Of a DNA stretch of 64,000 nt, positions 59,487 to 64,000 are shown piece by piece. This DNA is from Patulibacter americanus DSM 16676 (GTDB lineage: Bacteria > Actinomycetota > Thermoleophilia > Solirubrobacterales > Solirubrobacteraceae), in contig NZ_ATUD01000001.1 of assembly GCF_000420025.1 (NCBI RefSeq), forward strand, positions 744,001 through 808,000, read 5' to 3'. The position numbers and the translations under genes are program-made. Under the pieces are notes generated by a model, which was not told the DNA's origin, ran no database searches, and saw only the letters and a list, made by a program, of their open reading frames with translations. Within the stretch, counting starts at the first letter, position 1; each line of letters starts with the position of its first letter.

Positions 59487-60086
59487 ATGAGTACCGTTTC
59501 GATCGCCATCCCGTACTTCTCGGGCTACGGCCACACCGCCCGATTCGCCGACGCCGTCCGTGACGGCGCCGCGAGCGTCCCCGACAGCGTCGCGCACCTG
59601 GTCAACGTCGCCGAGCTCGACGACGCCGACTGGGCGCGGCTGGACGAGGCCGACGCCATCATCTTCGGCTCGCCCACCTACATGGGCACCGCCGCCACCG
59701 CCTTCCACGCCTTCGCCGAGGCGACGAGCAAGCGCTGGATGGAGCGGGCGTGGCAGGACAAGCTCGCCTCGGGCTTCACGAACTCCGGGTCGATGAGCGG
59801 CGACAAGCTCAACACGCTCCAGTACTTCGCGATGCTGGCCAGCCAGCACGGGATGCACTGGGTGAGCCTCAACCTGATGCCCACCTGGAACACCACGGGC
59901 GGCAGCGATCTCGAGGACAACCGGCTCGGCTTCTACCTCGGCGCGGGCGCCCAGACCCCGGTGGACGCCGCTGCCGACGCCGTTCACCCGGCCGACCTCA
60001 GCACCGCCCGGCACCTCGGCCGCCGCGTAGCCGAACAGGCCCACATCTATACCCGCGGGCGGGAGGTGCCGGCCCTGGCCGCGTAG
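59487..60086 (+). CDS. WrbA-like flavodoxin-fold NAD(P)H:quinone oxidoreductase
   Basis: A 199-residue flavodoxin-like protein: FMN phosphate loop YFSGYGHTARFADAV at about 9-23, FGSPTYMGTAATAFHAF (about 69-85) and FTNSGSMSGDKLNTLQYFAMLASQHGMHWV, matching the WrbA/NADPH-dependent FMN reductase group that reduces quinones by two electrons. ATG 59487 is supported by GGAG 9 bases upstream; an upstream ATG at 59430 would add a polar stretch. Follows the aldo/keto reductase remnant, with the LysR gene divergent. Confidence 0.88.
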   Translation: MSTVSIAIPYFSGYGHTARFADAVRDGAASVPDSVAHLVNVAELDDADWARLDEADAIIFGSPTYMGTAATAFHAFAEATSKRWMERAWQDKLASGFTNSGSMSGDKLNTLQYFAMLASQHGMHWVSLNLMPTWNTTGGSDLEDNRLGFYLGAGAQTPVDAAADAVHPADLSTARHLGRRVAEQAHIYTRGREVPALAA

Positions 60087-60102
60087 ACGTCGGCCGGGCC
60101 GT

Positions 60103-60219
60103 GTCACAAACGGTCGCTAGCGAGACGAACGACCATGGGATGACCTCGCACACCGGCGAGTCACAAACGGGCGGTTGAGCGACGGATTCGAAACCGCCTC
60201 AGAACGGTCCCTTTGTGAC
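60103..60219. repeat. GTCACAAACGG direct repeats with an inverted copy
   Basis: GTCACAAACGG occurs at 60103-60113 and 60160-60170, and TTTGTGAC inverted at 60212-60219, all in the 170-base gap between convergent genes. No gene seen. They may be remnants of a mobile element end or regulator sites. Confidence 0.5.
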
Positions 60220-60256
60220 GCTTCGCTCGGCCTGCCAGCCGCTTCTGAGGCCGGTG

Positions 60257-61195
60257 TCAGAGGGAACGAAGGACGCGGTAGCGGTCTTGCAGGGCGCGCT
60301 GAGTGACGCCTGCGTGCTCATCCAGCCATTCGTAGGCGTGCGGCGTCCCGGGATGAACGTGGAGCTCGAGCGGGACGTCAGCGGCCGACAACTTCAGCGC
60401 GTAGGCGATGCTCTCGTCCCGCATCAGATCGAGATCGCCCACCTCGATGTACGCAGCCGCCAGACCACGGGCGTCGACCAGGCGCGCGGGAGAGGTCGTC
60501 TCCGACACCGGGCCGTCGGCACGTGCGTTCCAGGAGGTCGCGTTCATGGTCGCGGTCCATGCGAGGAAGGGCGAGAGCGCCTCGCTGGCGGTGGCTACCC
60601 GGTCGTCGAGCATGGCGTAGATCAGGATCTGCTGGGCGATTGCGATTCCACGATCCCTGGCCATCACGGCGGCAGCCGCCGCGAGCCCGCCGCCGCCGCT
60701 GTCACCCATCACAGCGATGCGGGCATGATCCACCCCGAGCTGGTCTGCGTGCTCGATGAGCCACGTCACCCCGGCGAAGACGTCCTCGCTGAGCTGCTGA
60801 CCTTGACCTTCGGGGGCCACGCGGTAGCCGACCGACAGGATCGGGACGGACGTCTCAGCGACGTAGACCCGCATTCTGCGGTCGTAGTGATCGAGGGTGC
60901 CAGCCACCTGGCCGCCGCCGTGGGCATAGACGACGGCGGAACCGGGACGGGCGTCTCCCTTGGTGTACCAGCGGGCCTCGAGCGTGGCGCCGTCACCGAC
61001 CGAGAGAGTGACGTCCTCTCGGTCGACACCCTTCGGGACGGGCGGCGCGAGCTTCCCCATCTCCGTGTACTGGTAATTGATCACGTCTCGCAGCGCCTCC
61101 ACGTCGTTCGCCGGAGGCTCCGGCGTGTTCATGAACTCCGGAGGCAGTTGAGCAATCGCCTGGGCGAACTGCTCATCAAGCTGATATCCGGTCAT
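60257..61195 (-). CDS. Alpha/beta hydrolase, HSL (bacterial lipase/esterase) family
   Basis: A 312-residue esterase of the hormone-sensitive lipase family. The oxyanion motif is YAHGGG (about 93-98) and the nucleophile motif GDSGGGG (about 164-170, against the usual GDSAGG). Asp lies in GDLDLMRDE and His in HPGTPHAYEW. It hydrolyses short acyl esters in the cytoplasm. Codon use is a little less GC-extreme than most of the window, and it sits in a stretch of unlinked accessory genes. Confidence 0.9.
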   Translation of the reverse strand: MTGYQLDEQFAQAIAQLPPEFMNTPEPPANDVEALRDVINYQYTEMGKLAPPVPKGVDREDVTLSVGDGATLEARWYTKGDARPGSAVVYAHGGGQVAGTLDHYDRRMRVYVAETSVPILSVGYRVAPEGQGQQLSEDVFAGVTWLIEHADQLGVDHARIAVMGDSGGGGLAAAAAVMARDRGIAIAQQILIYAMLDDRVATASEALSPFLAWTATMNATSWNARADGPVSETTSPARLVDARGLAAAYIEVGDLDLMRDESIAYALKLSAADVPLELHVHPGTPHAYEWLDEHAGVTQRALQDRYRVLRSL

Positions 61196-61246
61196 TGGTC
61201 GTTCTCCTCAAGTTTTTGGGTGGCGGAAGGGTCCGCCAACCGGGGT

Positions 61247-61287
61247 GGAGCTCCGTTCACCCCGGGCGGAGATCCGTTCACCCCGGG
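61247..61287. repeat. Two 20-bp direct repeats, 21-bp period
   Basis: GGAGCTCCGTTCACCCCGGG (61247-61266) and GGAGATCCGTTCACCCCGGG (61268-61287) differ at one base, in the 100-base gap between the hydratase stop and the hydrolase start on the minus strand. Possibly direct-repeat operator sites for the hydrolase gene. Confidence 0.8.
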
Positions 61288-61295
61288 GTGGGGTT

Positions 61296-62147
61296 TCAGA
61301 CCTTTCGGGCGAGGTTTGCCCGCAGGACCTCTTCAAGGTTGAGCTCGACCTCGCGGGTGTGCGCGCCAGCCGCAAGTGCGGCCTTCGCGAGTTCCCCGGA
61401 GGCAGGGGTGAAGGTCTCTCCGAGGTAGCGGTCCTCTGCGCGAAGTGCATCTTCGAGGGGACCGTCGGCAGCGTCGATCGCCTTGGTCGCTGCGACACGC
61501 ACGCCTTCGGGCAGGTTGGCGATGGTCAGTGCGACCCAGTCGACGTAGGCGTCCAGCTCCGCGGCGGGCAGGGCTCGGTTCACCCATCCCCAACGCTCAG
61601 CTGTCGCCGCGTCGACGAGGCCGCCGGTGAGCACGATCTCGAGGGCTCGAGCGCGCCCCACGAGACGGGGCAGGTGGGCAGTTGCGCCAGCGCCGGGGAC
61701 GATTCCCGTGAGGGTCTCGAACTGGCCGAAGGCGGCGGTCTCGAGGGCTGCGAAGCGGAGGTCCAGGCTGGCGATCATCTCGGGACCGCCGCCACGAGTG
61801 AGCCCCGCGACCTTCGCGATCGTGGTCTGGGGCAGGCGCCGCCAGCGCTCGTGAAGCCGCATCATCGGGCCGGTTCCCACGAGCGTCTCCTCTGCGATGG
61901 GCAGGGCGGCGTACGACTCAGGGTTCTCGACGAACGTCAGGTCGCCGTGGGCCAAGAAGAACTCCGGGTTGGCGCTCTGGATGACGATGACGTGCAGGTC
62001 GGGGTCGTTCTCGGCCGACGCAGCAACGGCGTCGAAGTCGAGGAGGAGCTGGGCCGTCATGAGGTTGATGGGCGGGACATCGATCGTGACCCACAGCACG
62101 CCGTCCTGGCGCTTCAACCGGAGGGTGCTCAGAGACTGCTCGGACAT
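61296..62147 (-). CDS. Enoyl-CoA hydratase/isomerase family protein
   Basis: A 283-residue crotonase-fold protein. The N-terminal VLWVTIDVPPINLMT, the oxyanion-hole region FFLAHGDL and the second one LTRGGGPEMIASLDLRFA are visible. In the second motif the usual catalytic Glu positions are partly altered (GGGPEM), so the reaction may not be a simple hydration. Upstream of the hydrolase gene and divergent from an HxlR regulator, which likely controls both. Confidence 0.85.
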   Translation of the reverse strand: MSEQSLSTLRLKRQDGVLWVTIDVPPINLMTAQLLLDFDAVAASAENDPDLHVIVIQSANPEFFLAHGDLTFVENPESYAALPIAEETLVGTGPMMRLHERWRRLPQTTIAKVAGLTRGGGPEMIASLDLRFAALETAAFGQFETLTGIVPGAGATAHLPRLVGRARALEIVLTGGLVDAATAERWGWVNRALPAAELDAYVDWVALTIANLPEGVRVAATKAIDAADGPLEDALRAEDRYLGETFTPASGELAKAALAAGAHTREVELNLEEVLRANLARKV

Positions 62148-62181
62148 GAATTTCCTTTAGTCAGGGGCGGGATCTTTGTTA

Positions 62182-62201
62182 TACCTAGTGCATGACAGGT
62201 A
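62182..62201. promoter_or_regulatory. Putative HxlR operator overlapping the regulator start
   Basis: TACCT (62182-62186) and AGGTA (62197-62201) are inverted, spaced 10 bases apart, and cover the HxlR ATG at 62192. HxlR-family operators are often GTAC-like dyads; here the site could let the regulator repress itself and the divergent hydratase. Confidence 0.4.
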
Positions 62202-62581
62202 CTTCAACGAAACCTGGTACCCCTGGAGTTCAGACCGTTCCGGGCACCATCGTCGGTCCGCAGCGCGAGCTCTTGGATCAGCTCCTCGACAAATGGGGTC
62301 AGCTGATCCTGACGTTGCTGTGTCAGCGGCCGCGACGCTTCAACGAGCTCAAGCGTGACCTCGACGGGGTCACGCAGAAGTCACTGACGCAGGCGCTGCG
62401 CCGCCTCGAACGCAACGGGCTCGTCGAACGTCACGTGCTGGAGCAACGTCCCATCGCCGTGGAGTACCGCATCACGCCGCTCGGGCGCACGCTCGACAAG
62501 CCGTTCTTGACGCTGCTTGCTTGGACCGCCGATCACCTTGCCGAAGTCGAACAGCACAGGAAGGCGTACGACGAAGGCTGA
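62192..62581 (+). CDS. HxlR-family transcriptional regulator
   Basis: A 129-residue winged-helix regulator. LLDKWGQLILTLLCQRPRRFNELKRDLDGVTQKSLTQALRRLERNGLVER (about 31-80) is the diagnostic HxlR segment. No N-terminal Cys is visible, so it probably is not a HypR-type thiol sensor. Divergent from the enoyl-CoA hydratase gene over 44 bases, and probably controls that operon. Confidence 0.9.
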   Translation: MTGTSTKPGTPGVQTVPGTIVGPQRELLDQLLDKWGQLILTLLCQRPRRFNELKRDLDGVTQKSLTQALRRLERNGLVERHVLEQRPIAVEYRITPLGRTLDKPFLTLLAWTADHLAEVEQHRKAYDEG

Positions 62582-62723
62582 GACCTGCCTCGATAGCCGA
62601 TCCTCCCCGGGGCCCCGTCGCAGGCTCGCTTGTCGGCTGCGCCGGCATCTCGACCGCCGACCGCAACCCTCTGCCAACGGGAGCGCTAGTGAGCAGGCGC
62701 GAGCAGGCGTGGCGGCGAGCGCC

Positions 62724-63665
62724 CTACGCCTCCGTGATCCCCGAGCGCTGCGCGATGTCGCGGTAGACGACGGAGAAGTCCTTCGTCGACGCCTCCCCCT
62801 CGTTCAGCGCCGCGTAGACGTCGCGGGCGTGGCGGCCGAGCTCGGCGTGGACGCCGTTCTTCTCGACGGCGGCGATCGCCAGGCCGAGGTCCTTGTTCAT
62901 CAGCCCGACCGCGAAGCCCGGCTGGTAGTCGCGGTTGGCCGGGCTCGTCGGCACCGGGCCGGGGACGGGGCAGTTCGTGTTCAGCGCCCAGCACTGGCCC
63001 GTGGCGACGGAGGCGACGTCGAAGAACGCCTGGTCGTCGACGCCGAGCTTCTCCGCCAGCGCGAACGCCTCGCCCACGCCGATCTGGTGGATCGCCAGCA
63101 GCATGTTGTTGCAGAGCTTCACGGCCTGGCCCGCACCGGCCGCACCGCAGTGCACCGCGCGGGCGCCCAGGACGTCGAGGACCGGCTGCGCGGCCACCAC
63201 GGACGCGTCGGGCCCGCCGACCATGAACGCCAGCGTGCCGGCCTCGGCGCCGACGACGCCGCCGGAGACGGGCGCGTCGATGGCCAGCAGGCCCGCGACC
63301 TCGGCCTCCGACGCCGCCGTGCGCGCGTCGTCGACGTCGATCGTCGAGGTGTCGATGAGCAGCGCACCGGGCTTCGCGTGGGCGAGGATGCCGTCCTCGC
63401 CGCGGTAGACGCCCAGGACCAGCGAACCGTTGGGCAGCGACGTCAGCACGACGTCGGCGTCCGTCGCCGCCGCGGCCACGCTGTCGACCGCGACGACCCC
63501 GCCGGCCTCGGCCTTCGTGACCGCCTCGGGCACCAGGTCGAATCCACGGACCGCGTAGCCGGCCTTCGCGAGGTTGATCGCCATCGGCCCGCCCATGTGG
63601 CCGAGGCCCACGAAGCCGATCGTCGTGTCCGCCGCGTTCCCGGTCGGTGCGCTGCTCGTGCTCAT
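62724..63665 (-). CDS. mmsB: 3-hydroxyisobutyrate dehydrogenase
   Basis: A 313-residue NAD-dependent beta-hydroxyacid dehydrogenase that makes methylmalonate semialdehyde in valine degradation. The N-terminal motif is TIGFVGLGHMGGPMAINLAKAG. The substrate motif DAPVSGGVVGAEAGTLAFMVGG and the catalytic-Lys region GQAVKLCNNMLLA are typical, and GLMNKDLGLA near the C-terminus favours 3-hydroxyisobutyrate over other substrates. ATG 63663-63665 overlaps the stop of the upstream hydrolase gene (ATGA), giving an operon for consecutive steps. Confidence 0.92.
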   Translation of the reverse strand: MSTSSAPTGNAADTTIGFVGLGHMGGPMAINLAKAGYAVRGFDLVPEAVTKAEAGGVVAVDSVAAAATDADVVLTSLPNGSLVLGVYRGEDGILAHAKPGALLIDTSTIDVDDARTAASEAEVAGLLAIDAPVSGGVVGAEAGTLAFMVGGPDASVVAAQPVLDVLGARAVHCGAAGAGQAVKLCNNMLLAIHQIGVGEAFALAEKLGVDDQAFFDVASVATGQCWALNTNCPVPGPVPTSPANRDYQPGFAVGLMNKDLGLAIAAVEKNGVHAELGRHARDVYAALNEGEASTKDFSVVYRDIAQRSGITEA

Positions 63666-64000
63666 GTCGTCTCGTCCCACCCGATGTCGAAGTTCAGGTC
63701 GTGCTCGCCCAGCGGGGCGAAGAAGCGGTCGATGCTCGCGGCGTCGACGTCCTGCAGCCGCGCGGGGTTCCAGCGCGGCTTGCGGTCCTTGTCGACCACC
63801 TGCGCGCGAATGCCCTCGACGAAGTCGGGGTGCCCGAGGAATCCGCAGGAGACGCGCAGCTCCTGCACGAGCGCGTCCTCCAGGCTCGGCAGCTCGGCCG
63901 CGGCGCGCAGCGCGCGCAGGGTGACCTTCAGCGACGTCGGCGACTTCGCGAGGATGCCGATGGCCGATGCCTTCGCCGGCAGCTCGCGGCTCGACTTCAG
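63662..64000 (-). CDS. 3-hydroxyisobutyryl-CoA hydrolase (C-terminal part, runs off window)
   Basis: The last 112 codons of a crotonase-fold protein, open at the window edge. AKSPTSLKVTLRALRAA and DFVEGIRAQVVDKDRKPRWNP are characteristic of 3-hydroxyisobutyryl-CoA hydrolase (the HIBCH type), which releases free 3-hydroxyisobutyrate for the dehydrogenase encoded downstream. The valine pathway continues through methylmalonate semialdehyde to propionyl-CoA and then methylmalonyl-CoA, linking it to mutAB. Confidence 0.88.
   Translation of the reverse strand: MKSSRELPAKASAIGILAKSPTSLKVTLRALRAAAELPSLEDALVQELRVSCGFLGHPDFVEGIRAQVVDKDRKPRWNPARLQDVDAASIDRFFAPLGEHDLNFDIGWDETT

Noticed and set aside
60087..60256. 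Possible insertion-sequence end (GTCACAAACGG repeats)
   Set aside because: No transposase similarity and no target-site duplication visible; kept only as a repeat.

Overview
The window is very GC-rich, tightly packed DNA from a high-GC Gram-positive (actinobacterial) chromosome. The deep lineage Thermoleophilia/Solirubrobacterales is my best guess. The reasons are heavy use of GTG starts and 4-base ATGA/GTGA gene overlaps, an F420-type luciferase-like oxidoreductase, two-subunit methylmalonyl-CoA mutase, many lipoprotein-type binding proteins, secreted proteins with basic Ala/Lys/Arg-Thr-rich C-terminal beta domains, and an IdeR-like iron box. No rRNA, tRNA, CRISPR array, prophage or intact insertion sequence was seen. 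The genus is not determined.

Layout. 1-3.35 kb: an ECF sigma factor with two membrane-anchored partner proteins. 3.4-14 kb: a ten-gene leftward operon for uptake (lipoprotein, double ATPase, two RbsC-type permeases) and catabolism (FGGY kinase, phosphotriesterase-like hydrolase, KDPG-type aldolase, creatininase-like protein, Gfo/Idh/MocA oxidoreductase) of an unknown sugar-like compound, with its own GntR regulator and a promoter/operator upstream. 14-22 kb: a ferric-siderophore operon (binding protein, Fes-like esterase, two FecCD permeases, no ATPase) divergent from three secreted proteins, with an iron-box-like site between. 22-25.3 kb: assorted single genes (propeller-like protein, XRE-cupin regulator, GH16-like protein, thioesterase). 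25.5-34.8 kb: two cobalamin riboswitches. One faces left to a hidden 54-codon gene plus a core-MetE methionine synthase. The other faces right to a FhuF-like Fe-S protein plus a BtuCDF-type importer. Between them lie an MFS transporter and an MGT-type glycosyltransferase, separated by what looks like a leader-peptide translational attenuator. 35-40 kb: mutA-mutB, with meaB at 46 kb. 40-46 kb: F420-dependent oxidoreductase, SGNH lipoprotein, a response regulator/kinase/GerMN-lipoprotein triad and an acyltransferase. 47-52 kb: secreted DUF11-like protein, DJ-1/PfpI protein and a polar amino-acid ABC importer. 52-55 kb: a second ECF sigma locus, divergent from a KTSC protein across an almost fully symmetric intergenic region. 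54.7-56.5 kb: a CarH-like B12-binding MerR regulator divergent from a PRC-barrel/DUF2382 protein. 56.6-62.6 kb: an accessory-looking stretch of SDR/TetR, LysR/aldo-keto-reductase remnant/flavodoxin, alpha/beta hydrolase, enoyl-CoA hydratase and HxlR. 62.7-64 kb: valine-catabolism genes (3-hydroxyisobutyrate dehydrogenase and the end of 3-hydroxyisobutyryl-CoA hydrolase), running off the window.

The strongest theme is vitamin B12. The cell appears to import it (riboswitch-controlled transporter), use it (methylmalonyl-CoA mutase with MeaB), spare it (riboswitch-controlled B12-independent methionine synthase) and sense it or light through it (CarH-like regulator). The observations most worth following up are the attenuator before the glycosyltransferase, the small gene coupled to core-MetE, the FhuF-like protein in the B12 import operon, and the symmetric ECF/KTSC control region.
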